A DNA stretch of 8,122 bases from Rhodospirillaceae bacterium (GCA_003488105.1 DNMS01000360.1:1-8122), one strand, 5' to 3'; shown: positions 1 through 7,130, counted from the stretch's first letter. Numbers and translations are program-made. Notes: generated by a model not told the origin, from the letters alone.

Positions 1-970
1 CGCGGCGGATGTGCTGTTCGCGGGTCTGCAGCGCCATCCGGTAGGCGGGCTTGCCCCGGCTGTCGATGGACACGCCGATCAGGCGTCCGGGCAGGGTGCG
101 CTTGAAGGCATCCTTGGCCGCCATGAAGGCGGCGTGCGGACCGCCGAACCCCATGGGCACGCCGAACCGTTGGGCCGAGCCGACGACGATGTCGGCCCCC
201 CATTCGCCGGGCGGGGTCAGCAGCACGAGGGACAGAAGGTCCGCCGCCACGGTGACCAGAGCGCCCGCGTCATGGGCCTTGGCCGTCACGGCGCGGAAAT
301 CGCGGATCGCCCCGTCCGTCGCCGGATATTGCAGGACCAGACCATAGACATCGTCGCCCAGGCCCGCCAGGTCCGTGAACGGGTCGCCGACGGTGACGGG
401 AATGCCCAAGGGGGCGGCCCGCGTTTCGATCACCGCGATGGTCTGCGGATGGCAGCCGGCGTCGACGAACAGGGTTTGGCCCTTGGCCTTGCCGACCCGG
501 CGCATCAAGGTCATGGCTTCGGCCGCCGCCGTGCCTTCATCCAACAGCGACGCGTTGGCCAACTCCATCCCCGTCAGGTCGATGATGGTCTGCTGATAGT
601 TCATCAGGGCTTCCATGCGGCCCTGACTGATTTCCGCCTGATAGGGGGTATAGGCCGTGTACCAGCCCGGATTTTCCAGCACGTTGCGCAGGATCACCGG
701 CGGCGTGATGCAGCCGGAATAGCCCATGCCGATCATGGTCTTGGCGATCACGTTGCGGTCGGCCATGGCGCGCAGGCGGGCCAACGCCTGGGCCTCGGAC
801 ATGGGGGGCGCCTCATAGCCGCCCGGCTTCAGGATCGACGGCGGCACCGTTTTTACGGTCAGGTCGTCCAGGGTGGCGAGCCCCAGGGTCTTGAGCATGT
901 CGTCGATCTCGCCCGGGCGGGGCCCGATGTGACGGTCGGCGAAGCTGTCGCCCGATTGCGATGCGGCCAT
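1..970 (-). CDS. gcvP: Glycine dehydrogenase (decarboxylating), P protein, N-terminal part; C-terminus outside window
   Basis: This is the PLP-dependent P protein of the glycine cleavage system. It decarboxylates glycine and passes the aminomethyl group to lipoyl-GcvH in the cytoplasm. Read on the minus strand from the ATG at 970-968, 323 codons are visible before the window ends. The N-terminus carries FADRHIGP, typical of the long single-chain P protein (about 950 residues) rather than the split GcvPA/GcvPB form. Other family landmarks follow in order: [53 protein letters not shown], and [12 protein letters not shown] at the truncated end. The PLP-binding lysine lies in the missing C-terminal half. 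AAGGA sits 9 bases upstream of the ATG. The gene starts only 29 bases after the gcvH stop, so it is the third gene of the gcvT-gcvH-gcvP operon. Family assignment is very secure. The long-form call rests on the N-terminal type only. Confidence 0.95.
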   Translation of the reverse strand, partial: MAASQSGDSFADRHIGPRPGEIDDMLKTLGLATLDDLTVKTVPPSILKPGGYEAPPMSEAQALARLRAMADRNVIAKTMIGMGYSGCITPPVILRNVLENPGWYTAYTPYQAEISQGRMEALMNYQQTIIDLTGMELANASLLDEGTAAAEAMTLMRRVGKAKGQTLFVDAGCHPQTIAVIETRAAPLGIPVTVGDPFTDLAGLGDDVYGLVLQYPATDGAIRDFRAVTAKAHDAGALVTVAADLLSLVLLTPPGEWGADIVVGSAQRFGVPMGFGGPHAAFMAAKDAFKRTLPGRLIGVSIDSRGKPAYRMALQTREQHIRR

Positions 971-999
971 GAGTGCGGTTCCTTACCTCGGTTCGGGGA

Positions 1000-1374
1000 T
1001 CAGTCCAGGTCGACCAGCAGAGTGCGGTAGGCCACGTCGTCCAGCATGTCGTCCATCTGCGACAGGTCGTCGGGCTTCATCTTGAAGAACCAGCCGGCCC
1101 CTTCGGGATCGGAATTGACCAGGGACGGGTCGTCGGCCAGGGCCTGGTTGCCCTCGACAATTTCGCCGGTCAGGGGGGCGTAGACCTCGCTCGCCGCCTT
1201 GACGGATTCGACCACGGCGGCCTCGGCCCCGGCGTCGAAACGGGCGCCCGCCTCGGGCACTTCGACGAACACGACGTCGCCCAACTGTTCCTGGGCGTAA
1301 TTGGTGATGCCGATGGTGGCGACGTCGCCGTCCAGACGGATCCATTCGTGGTCCTTGGTGTACTTCACGGTCAT
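1000..1374 (-). CDS. gcvH: Glycine cleavage system H protein (lipoyl carrier)
   Basis: This 124-residue protein is the lipoylated shuttle that carries the aminomethyl intermediate between the P, T and L proteins. The length is normal for the family (about 120-130). The N-terminus reads KYTKDHEWI, the classic H-protein opening. The lipoylation site is Lys59 in the context [19 protein letters not shown], followed by GN and, near the C-terminus, GWFFKMKP. The ATG at 1374-1372 is preceded by AGGGAG at 6 bases, which supports this start. The gene lies 52 bases after the gcvT stop and 29 bases before gcvP, consistent with one transcript under the upstream glycine riboswitch. The last residues (YRTLLVDLD) are more variable, as is common. 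A housekeeping lipoyl-domain protein of another type is unlikely, because both the H-protein N-terminus and the SVK site are present. Confidence 0.97.
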   Translation of the reverse strand: MTVKYTKDHEWIRLDGDVATIGITNYAQEQLGDVVFVEVPEAGARFDAGAEAAVVESVKAASEVYAPLTGEIVEGNQALADDPSLVNSDPEGAGWFFKMKPDDLSQMDDMLDDVAYRTLLVDLD

Positions 1375-1426
1375 GCCGGTCTCCCTGCCTAGAGTGTTCG
1401 GTTGTTGATTGCTGTGGTGTTGGGGG

Positions 1427-2536
1427 TCAGTCCTTGACGTAGTTCTGTTTGACGAAGGGCGGTTTGACGACCTCCGCCGGTTGCGCCTTGCCGCGCACCA
1501 TCAGGTTGACCCGGGTGCCGGGCACGGCCAGTTCCGTGCGCAGGTATCCCATGGCGATGGGGCCGTCGACGGTGGGCCCGAACCCGCCCGAGGTCACGGT
1601 TCCGGCGACGGCGCCGTCCAGGTCTTGGATTTCCGTGCCGTCGCGGGCGGGAGCCCGGCCCTCCGGCACCAGGCCGACGCGCTTGCGCGCCGTGCCGTCC
1701 TTGATCTGGCCCAGGATTACGTCGGCCCCGGGGAAGCCGCCTTCGGTCCGCCGGCGCTTGCCGATGGTCCAGTTGAGGGCGGCCTCGATGGGCGTGGTGG
1801 TGGTGTCGATGTCGTTGCCGTATAGGCAAAGCCCGGCCTCCAGCCGCAGCGAATCCCGCGCGCCCAGGCCGATCGGCATGACTTCATGTTCCGACAGCAG
1901 CAGACGGGCGAAGGCGTCGGCGTCCTTGTTGGGGATTGATATTTCGTATCCGTCCTCACCCGTATAGCCCGACCGGGTGATGAAGCAGGGGATGTCGTTG
2001 ATGCGGACGGCCTGTCCGGTCAGGAATACCATGTGGCGCACGGCCGGTGCATATCGGGCCAGGACCTCGGCCGCCTTGGGCCCCTGCAGGGCGAGCAGCG
2101 CATGATCCTCGATAATTTCGAGCTTGGCGTCCGGCAGCTTGGCCCGCATATGGGCGAAATCGGCGTCCTTGCAGGCGGCGTTGACCACGATATAGAGCGA
2201 ATCGCCGCAATGGGTGACCATCAGGTCATCGAGGATGCCGCCGGCGTCGTTGGTCAAAAGGGTGTAGCGCATGTTGCCGGCACCCAGCCCGGCGATATCG
2301 CCCGGCACCAGGGTTTCCATGGCTTCCGCCGCCTTTGATCCCAACAGGCGCGCCTGACCCATGTGGGAGACGTCGAACAGGCCCGCCTGGGAGCGCGTAT
2401 GCAGGTGTTCCTGCAACACGCCGGCCTTGTACTGGACAGGCATGGAATAGCCCGCAAAGGGCACCATCTTGGCACCGTATTCGCGGTGAAGCGCATCCAG
2501 CGGCGTGGTCTTCAGGGTTTTCGTATCGTCGGCCAA
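1427..2536 (-). CDS. gcvT: Glycine cleavage system T protein (aminomethyltransferase), TTG start
   Basis: The T protein releases ammonia from the aminomethyl group on GcvH and transfers the one-carbon unit to tetrahydrofolate. The product is 369 residues, a normal size. Visible landmarks are [13 protein letters not shown] near the N-terminus, [23 protein letters not shown] (region of the catalytic Asp), [30 protein letters not shown], a [12 protein letters not shown] segment and SGGFGPT in the C-terminal barrel. The start codon is TTG (2536-2534). It is favoured because GGGGAGG (2548-2542) lies 5 bases upstream and the next residues ([15 protein letters not shown]) match usual T-protein N-termini. 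It is the first gene of the operon, and its leader carries a tandem glycine riboswitch. That tells us both its regulation and that the operon serves glycine breakdown. Sarcosine oxidase or YgfZ-like paralogues are excluded by the linked gcvH and gcvP and the glycine leader. Confidence 0.96.
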   Translation of the reverse strand: MADDTKTLKTTPLDALHREYGAKMVPFAGYSMPVQYKAGVLQEHLHTRSQAGLFDVSHMGQARLLGSKAAEAMETLVPGDIAGLGAGNMRYTLLTNDAGGILDDLMVTHCGDSLYIVVNAACKDADFAHMRAKLPDAKLEIIEDHALLALQGPKAAEVLARYAPAVRHMVFLTGQAVRINDIPCFITRSGYTGEDGYEISIPNKDADAFARLLLSEHEVMPIGLGARDSLRLEAGLCLYGNDIDTTTTPIEAALNWTIGKRRRTEGGFPGADVILGQIKDGTARKRVGLVPEGRAPARDGTEIQDLDGAVAGTVTSGGFGPTVDGPIAMGYLRTELAVPGTRVNLMVRGKAQPAEVVKPPFVKQNYVKD

Positions 2537-2547
2537 TGGAGCCTCCC

Positions 2548-2632
2548 CGGGCTTGGTCCTAAGGCGCCGCCCGAAAAGACGAGACGGCAGGGTTCAACGG
2601 CGTTCCAACGGCAAAACCACCGTCTGAACGCC
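2548..2632 (-). promoter_or_regulatory. Candidate expression platform between glycine riboswitch and gcvT
   Basis: Between the second aptamer and the gcvT ribosome-binding site the minus strand can form several hairpins. GGCGTTC (2632-2626) pairs perfectly with GAACGCC (2605-2599), with ACGG/CCGT as an inner helix. The same left arm can instead pair with the tandem copy GCCGTTGAAC (2601-2592), and AGACGG (2625-2620) is complementary to CCGTCT (2587-2582). A last hairpin, CGGGC (2573-2569) with GCCCG (2552-2548), ends on the first base of the GGGGAGG Shine-Dalgarno. No long U-tract follows the main stem; only CTTTT at 2578-2574. Control of translation initiation therefore seems at least as likely as intrinsic termination. 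The pairings are seen in the sequence; the switching mechanism is inferred. Confidence 0.45.
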
Positions 2633-2835
2633 CCCTCTGTCTCGGAACCTGAAAGATTGATCGGCGAGATCGCTGCCGCCGACTTACATCTTCGGTGGGG
2701 CACGGCCCTATCAATCGGCCAGCCTGCCCACTTTCCAGAGCCTCATCCTGCTGCGGTCCGGGTGCCTGAGAGTTTCCGGGGCGGTTGCTCCTTCGGCGCC
2801 GGCCATACGTGGACCGGACTCTCCCACAGCGATCA
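2630..2835 (-). promoter_or_regulatory. Tandem glycine riboswitch (gcvT-type, two aptamers)
   Basis: On the minus strand, aptamer 1 shows GGGAGAG (2825-2819), GCCGAAGGAGCAA (2797-2785) and CTCTCAGGCA (2772-2763), the hallmark core of the glycine riboswitch. Aptamer 2 follows after a short linker: GGAAAG (2736-2731), CCGAAGATGTAA (2695-2684) and CTTTCAGGT (2655-2647). Its P1 helix is closed by CTCTG (2740-2736) and CAGAG (2639-2635). The core helix is GAGAG/CTCTC in aptamer 1 and GAAAG/CTTTC in aptamer 2, a compensatory change that supports real pairing. Aptamer 2 has an extra strong hairpin, TCGGCG/CGCCGA (2682-2660 region). Two aptamers in tandem ahead of gcvT is the standard arrangement, usually switching expression on when glycine is abundant. 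The exact ends are approximate. Confidence 0.95.
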
Positions 2836-2852
2836 ACTGAGGTTGTGACTCC

Positions 2853-2880
2853 ATTGTATCGACGGATGAGCCAAGGTCAA
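2853..2880 (-). promoter_or_regulatory. Predicted sigma-70-type promoter of the gcv operon
   Basis: The minus strand reads TTGACC (2880-2875), a 16-base spacer, then TACAAT (2858-2853). Each hexamer is close to consensus (TTGACA, TATAAT). Transcription would begin near 2846, about 10 bases before the first riboswitch aptamer, which is where a riboswitch leader should begin. A short GC-rich dyad, CCGC-GACC-GCGG (2881-2892), abuts the -35 element, but nothing else points to an operator. The fit between promoter, start site and aptamer makes this the likely operon promoter. Confidence 0.75.
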
Positions 2881-2937
2881 CCGCGACCGCGGGACAACCG
2901 GCGGAAGCGGGCATGGGGATGGGGTGGGAATCGGTGC

Positions 2938-3525
2938 CTACAGCCGCGGACGGCGGTCCCGGCGGTTCATTTCCAACTGCTCGCGCGTGATCACGAGACC
3001 GACCAGGATGCGGTAGTTCTTGCCCGTCTGGCCGGCCTGGATCGGCAGAATCAGGGGCACGGGGGCGCTTGCGATCTCACGCCGGCTTTCGTTCTCGGCG
3101 AAGGCCAGGTTGATGGTGAAGGCCTCGCGGTACAGCACCTTGTTGGCGCGGTCGGTAACGGAAACGAAGAATTCGACGTTGGTCTTGCGGTCCTTGTTGG
3201 CAGGCCCGCGCACAGCCTCCATGTAGGTGGTGACGGCGACCTTCATGGTGCCTGCGTGGGTGCTGCGGTCAACGCTTGAATCGCAGACCAGGGCAACCCT
3301 GTTGACGATGATCTCGTTGTCGATGTCGATCAGATCGCGGCCCGGGCCCGGCTGGTAGGTCAGACGCCGCGACGCGTCGGCCACGATGTTCTGGGGCGGG
3401 CAGGCGAGCTGGACCTTGCCGGCAACGGTGTTCATCACGCTGTCGGTCAGGCTGCTGCAGCCGCCCAGGACGAGGATGCTCAGCAGGGCCGCGACGGCAC
3501 CGATGGAGGAACGGGGGAACGCCAC
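2938..3525 (-). CDS. Predicted lipoprotein of unknown function, GTG start
   Basis: I do not recognise the family of this 195-residue protein. It begins with a short basic stretch (MAFPR), a hydrophobic run (residues about 8-20) and a lipobox LGGC ending at Cys23. This predicts export, lipidation at Cys23 and anchoring in the envelope. The following Ser-Ser gives no inner-membrane retention signal (Asp+2) of the kind known from E. coli. The mature part has two further cysteines, Cys42 and Cys81, which could form a disulfide. It seems mainly beta-rich and ends in a basic tail (RRDRRPRL). The start is GTG at 3525-3523. An in-frame TAG lies two codons upstream, and later starts would lose the signal peptide. 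Ribosome-binding sequence is weak (GGCAGG about 9 bases away). It lies downstream of the 591-residue exported protein gene in the same direction with 186 bases between, and stops about 60 bases before the gcv promoter. Confidence 0.8.
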   Translation of the reverse strand: MAFPRSSIGAVAALLSILVLGGCSSLTDSVMNTVAGKVQLACPPQNIVADASRRLTYQPGPGRDLIDIDNEIIVNRVALVCDSSVDRSTHAGTMKVAVTTYMEAVRGPANKDRKTNVEFFVSVTDRANKVLYREAFTINLAFAENESRREIASAPVPLILPIQAGQTGKNYRILVGLVITREQLEMNRRDRRPRL

Positions 3526-3623
3526 GGGCTAGGGCCTGCCGTTTATGCCGCGGGCGGCGTGGGAATGGGTGGGGGCGCAATGAAGCTCGGGCATCGGGGG
3601 CTCCGTCTTTGGCGTGGCCGGCA

Positions 3624-3640
3624 CCCGGCGGGTTGCCGGG
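3624..3640 (-). repeat. Perfect hairpin in gap between envelope genes
   Basis: CCCGGC and GCCGGG form a perfect 6-base-pair stem with a 5-base loop in the 186-base gap between the two envelope genes. No T-tract follows on the minus strand, so it is not a convincing intrinsic terminator. It could be a leader structure of the lipoprotein mRNA, lying just after the predicted start site near 3643. It could also be incidental in such GC-rich DNA. Confidence 0.3.
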
Positions 3641-3649
3641 ACGCGGGGG

Positions 3650-3678
3650 AATCTAATGGACCGGCGTCCAGGCGGCAA
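3650..3678 (-). promoter_or_regulatory. Possible promoter for the lipoprotein gene
   Basis: The minus strand carries TTGCCG (3678-3673), a 17-base spacer and TAGATT (3655-3650). Each hexamer matches four of six consensus positions. It sits after the stop codon of the upstream exported-protein gene and would give a leader of roughly 118 bases before the GTG start. This AT-richer patch stands out in a GC-rich gap, but the match is moderate and unsupported by other evidence. Confidence 0.35.
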
Positions 3679-3711
3679 GCCCGCCCGCCGGGGCCGTGCG
3701 GGTTGTCGGTA

Positions 3712-5487
3712 TCAGGGTGTGTCCTTGGACATTTCATCGGCCGTCGCCGCCGTTTTCGGCGTCACCAGATCGATCAGCGTTTGCGCCATCTTGGCCATGG
3801 TGCGGGCGCGGGCCCAGGAATTATCGATCTTGCGGGCTTCGGCCATGGCGCGGTGGAAGGCGCCCCATGCCAGATCGCTTTCGCCGGCCCGCGCGTGCAG
3901 CGTGGCGACGTCGCCGTGGATCCAGACGCGGCTGATCACGCTGGGAATGGCGTCGGCGGCGGCGATGGCGCGGGCTTCGCTGGCCTGGGCGTCTTCAGGC
4001 GCCATGCCGGCGCGCCGCTGCTGGGCGGAAATTTCGAACAGAACCTGGCCGCGCAGGCGCGGATCGTTGATGCCCTCGGCGGCGTCGCGGGCGCGGACGA
4101 AGCGTTCGGCCAGCACGCCGGGCGGCTGGTCCTTGATCCGCGCCATGTCGCTGAGGGCCAGGACCAGGCGGCTGACGGCATAGGACCGGGCGAACGGCAG
4201 GCCGATCGCCTCGGCATCGGCGAAGGCCTCGTCGATCACGGCGTCGGCGCCGGGCCGGTCGCCGGCCCGCGCCATGGCCACCGCGATCTCGCCCAGGACC
4301 AGTACCCGGTAGCGTTCGGCGTCGATGCCATGGGCCAGATCAACGGCCTTGTCGAGGCGTGCCGTGCGGATCGCCGATTGCGCGGCGGCGATCATCACCG
4401 TTTCCTTGTCGGAGCGCTGATCGACCGCGTCGACCACGACAAGGGCGTCGTCCAGCCGGTCGAGATCGGCGAGTGCGCCTGCGACCTGGCGCCAGGCCGC
4501 GACCTTCTGGTGCGGCGGCACTTTGTCGGTGACGGTGGCCCGCGCCAGATGCAGGGCCGCGTTGGCGGCGTCCCGGTCGCCGGCCCGGTAGAGCGCCACC
4601 GCGGCACGGGTGGCGAAGGTCACCTGATCGGACGGCGTTTTGAGGTGGCGGGCCATGCTGTAGAGCAGCGACGCCGTGCCTTGGGCGGCCTTGAAATATC
4701 CGTGGCGCGCCTGGGTATCGGCAATCACCGCCAGGGCTTCGATCTGGGTTCGCGATTCGGGGATGATCTCGGCGGCGGCCAAGGCCTCTTCTTCGCGGCC
4801 GGCGCGGGCCTGGGCCTGGGCGATGTCGCGCAGTGCGACCATGATCAAGCGCGGGTCCTGGATGCGCCGGGTGGTTTCCATGGCTTGCGTCATCAGCCCG
4901 GCGCGGGCCTGGGCCGCAAGAATTTCGCCGAGCGCCCAATCGCGCAGGTCGCGCTTGGTTACGGCCTTGGCACTTTCGAAGGCTTCGGCCAACAGGCAGC
5001 GTACGGTCGGTTTGTCGAAGCAGGGGGTCGGGTCGCGGGCCGCGTCGGCGGGCGGGACGGCGCCGTCTTCGACCAAATCGCGGGTCGCCGGATGGGCCAT
5101 CAGCGCCTTGCGGGCGTCGTCCATGGCCTTGCGGCGGGTTTTGTCCAGATCGCGCAGCAGGCGGCTGACGCGCAGGCTGCGGTCGAGATGGTCGCGCAGG
5201 GCGTCGGTGATGCGGCCGGTGACCTTCAGGCCCGCCTGCTGCTGGTACAGGCGAATGGCGGACGTTAGATTCTGGTTCAGCTTGCCGTCGATGAATCCGG
5301 CATAGAGGCCCAGGCTGGCCAGCGCCGTCTGAACCTGGCGCACGGCGGCGATGTCCGGGGATTCGGTTTCACCGCCCAGGGCGGGCCGGTCGGGGGCCTC
5401 GCGGGCGGCCTGCGCGGGCCAGACAGCTGCCGCCAGGGCCAAGCCCGCGAGAATCGCCGCTCCGATGATTGGCCGTGTTCGATGCAT
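3712..5487 (-). CDS. Exported peptidoglycan-binding and helical (TPR-like) repeat protein, function unknown
   Basis: This 591-residue protein has a signal peptide (basic MHRTR, hydrophobic residues 7-22, likely cleavage after AQA at 27), so it should be periplasmic. Residues about 47-101 resemble the PG_binding_1 fold: VRQVQTALASLGLY, then DGKLNQNLTSAIRLYQQQAGL and a GRIT turn. Cys156 and Cys164 are its only cysteines and may form a disulfide. From about residue 175 to 575 it is almost entirely amphipathic helix, with repeating units such as ALxxIAxAQARAG followed by xxxxA (examples near 185-197, 218-230, 250-263, 355 and later). This points to a TPR-like superhelix used for protein contacts. 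No catalytic motif is visible. The start ATG (5487-5485) has only a weak ribosome-binding sequence but places the signal peptide correctly. It is divergent from thrB across a 140-base gap in which I see no clear promoter for either gene. A role in cell-wall or envelope assembly is inference from domain content. Confidence 0.85.
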   Translation of the reverse strand: MHRTRPIIGAAILAGLALAAAVWPAQAAREAPDRPALGGETESPDIAAVRQVQTALASLGLYAGFIDGKLNQNLTSAIRLYQQQAGLKVTGRITDALRDHLDRSLRVSRLLRDLDKTRRKAMDDARKALMAHPATRDLVEDGAVPPADAARDPTPCFDKPTVRCLLAEAFESAKAVTKRDLRDWALGEILAAQARAGLMTQAMETTRRIQDPRLIMVALRDIAQAQARAGREEEALAAAEIIPESRTQIEALAVIADTQARHGYFKAAQGTASLLYSMARHLKTPSDQVTFATRAAVALYRAGDRDAANAALHLARATVTDKVPPHQKVAAWRQVAGALADLDRLDDALVVVDAVDQRSDKETVMIAAAQSAIRTARLDKAVDLAHGIDAERYRVLVLGEIAVAMARAGDRPGADAVIDEAFADAEAIGLPFARSYAVSRLVLALSDMARIKDQPPGVLAERFVRARDAAEGINDPRLRGQVLFEISAQQRRAGMAPEDAQASEARAIAAADAIPSVISRVWIHGDVATLHARAGESDLAWGAFHRAMAEARKIDNSWARARTMAKMAQTLIDLVTPKTAATADEMSKDTP

Positions 5488-5627
5488 GGTGGTCCGTTTA
5501 ACCGTTGCGGTTGGCGCGATGCCGGCGGGTTGCTGGCGCCCCCTCGGGAATTGCTGTTTTATGGGCCAACACCCAACAGACCGAACGCGTCGGCGTTCGC
5601 CGCCCGAAGTCCAAAGATATTACCGCC

Positions 5628-6596
5628 ATGGCTGTCTACACGGAAGTCTCTGACGAGGAACTGGTCGAATTTATGATCGCCTACGACCTGGGGGAGGTCG
5701 TTGCCTTCAAGGGCATTGCCGAGGGCATCGAGAATTCCAACTTCCTTCTGACCATGTCGTCGGGAGCCTACATCCTGACGCTCTATGAAAAACGGGTCGA
5801 TCCCCGAGATCTGCCGTTCTTCGTCGGTCTGCTTGATCATCTGGCCGCCGGTGGCGTGGCCTGCCCGCTGCCCGTGCGGGCCCGCGACGGCGAGGCGCTT
5901 CGCACTCTCTGCGGTCGGCCGGCGGCGATCGTCACCTTCCTGCCGGGCATGTGGCCCCGGCGGGTGACGCCCGATCATTGCGCGGGCATTGGCCGGGCCC
6001 TGGCGCAGATGCATCTGGCGGGCGCGGATTTCCAGGGCACGCGGGACAACGCGCTCAGCGTCGAGGCCTGGCGGCCACTTCTGAAAAGCGCCGGGGATGG
6101 GGTCGACACCGTGCAGGTGGGCCTGGGGGACAAGCTGAACCGCGACCTCGACGCGATCGAGGCGGCCTGGCCCAGGGATCTGCCGCGGGGCATCATCCAT
6201 GCCGATCTGTTTCCCGATAACGTGTTCTTTCGCGGGACGGAGTTGACCGGCCTGATCGATTTCTATTTCGCCTGCCGGGATTTCCTGGTCTACGACCTCG
6301 CGATCTGCCTCAACGCCTGGTGCTTCGAGGCCGATTACAGCTTCAACGTGACCAAGGCGCGGCGTCTGGTCATGGAATACGCGCGCACCCGGCCGCTGGG
6401 CGCCGACGAGGTTCAGGCCTTGCCGCTGCTCGCCCGGGGCGCGGCCATGCGGTTCCTGGTGACCCGCCTGTACGACTGGCTGAATACCCCGCCGGGGGCC
6501 CTGGTGACGCCCAAGGACCCCCTGGAATACGTGGCCAAGCTGCGCTTTCACGAACGGGTGGCAAGCGCCGCCGAATATGGATTGGACGTGGACTGA
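5628..6596 (+). CDS. thrB: Homoserine kinase (APH/choline-kinase fold)
   Basis: The enzyme phosphorylates L-homoserine with ATP to O-phosphohomoserine, the step before threonine synthase. The 322-residue product matches the alternative homoserine kinase common in alpha- and gammaproteobacteria, not the GHMP-type ThrB of E. coli. Evidence is the N-terminus [14 protein letters not shown], the [15 protein letters not shown] loop, [10 protein letters not shown] (ATP-site lysine region) and DLPFF. The kinase motif HADLFPDN gives His191, Asp193 (catalytic base) and Asn198, and LIDFYFAC contains the metal-binding Asp211. The start at 5628 was chosen over an upstream in-frame ATG at 5505 because conserved sequence begins here and the extra 41 residues look non-coding. 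The ribosome-binding sequence is weak. rnhA follows 4 bases after the stop. In many alphaproteobacteria ispH precedes this pair; here the upstream neighbour is instead the divergent envelope gene. Confidence 0.95.
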   Translation: MAVYTEVSDEELVEFMIAYDLGEVVAFKGIAEGIENSNFLLTMSSGAYILTLYEKRVDPRDLPFFVGLLDHLAAGGVACPLPVRARDGEALRTLCGRPAAIVTFLPGMWPRRVTPDHCAGIGRALAQMHLAGADFQGTRDNALSVEAWRPLLKSAGDGVDTVQVGLGDKLNRDLDAIEAAWPRDLPRGIIHADLFPDNVFFRGTELTGLIDFYFACRDFLVYDLAICLNAWCFEADYSFNVTKARRLVMEYARTRPLGADEVQALPLLARGAAMRFLVTRLYDWLNTPPGALVTPKDPLEYVAKLRFHERVASAAEYGLDVD

Positions 6597-6600
6597 ATTA

Positions 6601-7050
6601 ATGACGGCATCGGACGAAACGATCGAAATTTTCACCGACGGGGCCTGCTCGGGCAATCCGGGGCCCGGCGGCTGGGGTGCACTTTTGATATTCGAAGGGA
6701 CAGAGAAAGAGCTTTCCGGTGGCGAAGCCGACACCACGAACAACCGTATGGAAATGCAGGCCGCCGTCGAGGCGCTTAATGCATTGAAAACAAGCTGCAT
6801 TGTGCGTCTCCACACAGACTCCACCTATCTGAAAGACGGTATTACCAAATGGATTTTCAACTGGAAGAAGAACGGTTGGAAAACAGCGGCGAAGAAACCT
6901 GTCAAAAATGCGGATCTCTGGCAGGCGCTGGAAGCAGCCATTGAACGGCACAAGGTTGAATGGCACTGGGTAAAAGGCCATGCCGGCCACCCGGAAAATG
7001 AGCGGGCAGACGCACTGGCCCGTGCAGGTATGGAACCCTTTAAAAAATAG
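6601..7050 (+). CDS. rnhA: Ribonuclease HI
   Basis: This enzyme cleaves the RNA strand of RNA-DNA hybrids during replication and R-loop removal. The 149-residue length is typical. The four acidic catalytic residues are present: Asp13 in [16 protein letters not shown], Glu51 in [13 protein letters not shown], Asp73 in LHTDSTY and Asp137 in ENERADALA. The conserved histidine is His127 in WVKGHAGH. A basic stretch, [15 protein letters not shown], corresponds to the substrate-binding basic protrusion. The start ATG at 6601 lies 4 bases after the thrB stop, suggesting coupling. An in-frame ATG at 6577 inside thrB would add eight residues that are not family-like. The gene is clearly lower in G+C and uses more AAA and A/T-ending codons than thrB. 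That begins within its first 80 bases and continues to the window end. A terminator follows directly. Confidence 0.96.
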   Translation: MTASDETIEIFTDGACSGNPGPGGWGALLIFEGTEKELSGGEADTTNNRMEMQAAVEALNALKTSCIVRLHTDSTYLKDGITKWIFNWKKNGWKTAAKKPVKNADLWQALEAAIERHKVEWHWVKGHAGHPENERADALARAGMEPFKK

Positions 7051-7051
7051 A

Positions 7052-7095
7052 AAGGCCGCTCCCCTGCCTGTGACAGTGTGGAGCGACCTTCTTTT
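7052..7095. terminator. Bidirectional intrinsic terminator between rnhA and peroxiredoxin
   Basis: AAGG-C-CGCTCC (7052-7062) pairs with GGAGCG-A-CCTT (7080-7090), with a single C-A mismatch. On the plus strand the stem is followed by CTTTT, ending rnhA (stop at 7050). On the minus strand the same hairpin is followed by TTTCTATTTTTT, ending the convergent peroxiredoxin gene (stop at 7131). The U-rich run is better on the minus strand. Placement between two convergent stops fits a shared terminator. Confidence 0.85.
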
Positions 7096-7130
7096 GACCG
7101 ATCTCTTTTAACAAGCCTTGGGCAAGTCCC

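Noticed and set aside
11..1030. Plus-strand open frame (339 codons) antisense to gcvP
   Set aside because: The minus strand codes a clear P-protein N-terminus over the same bases. The plus frame has low-complexity Gly/His/Arg/Gln content.
3559..5268. Long plus-strand open frame (569 codons) antisense to the exported repeat protein
   Set aside because: Composition is Gly/His/Arg/Gln-rich with no domain or signal sequence. It is the mirror of a real gene with signal peptide and repeats, and such frames are common in GC-rich DNA.
5505..5627. N-terminal extension of ThrB from an upstream ATG
   Set aside because: The extra 41 residues are not family-like, and homologues of this kinase begin at [11 protein letters not shown].
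6577..6600. Earlier rnhA start overlapping the end of thrB
   Set aside because: It adds MDWTWTEL, which does not resemble RNase HI N-termini. The ATG at 6601 gives the usual length.
5559..6824. Minus-strand open frame (421 codons) antisense to thrB and the start of rnhA
   Set aside because: It covers two well-recognised genes on the opposite strand and shows no motif of its own.
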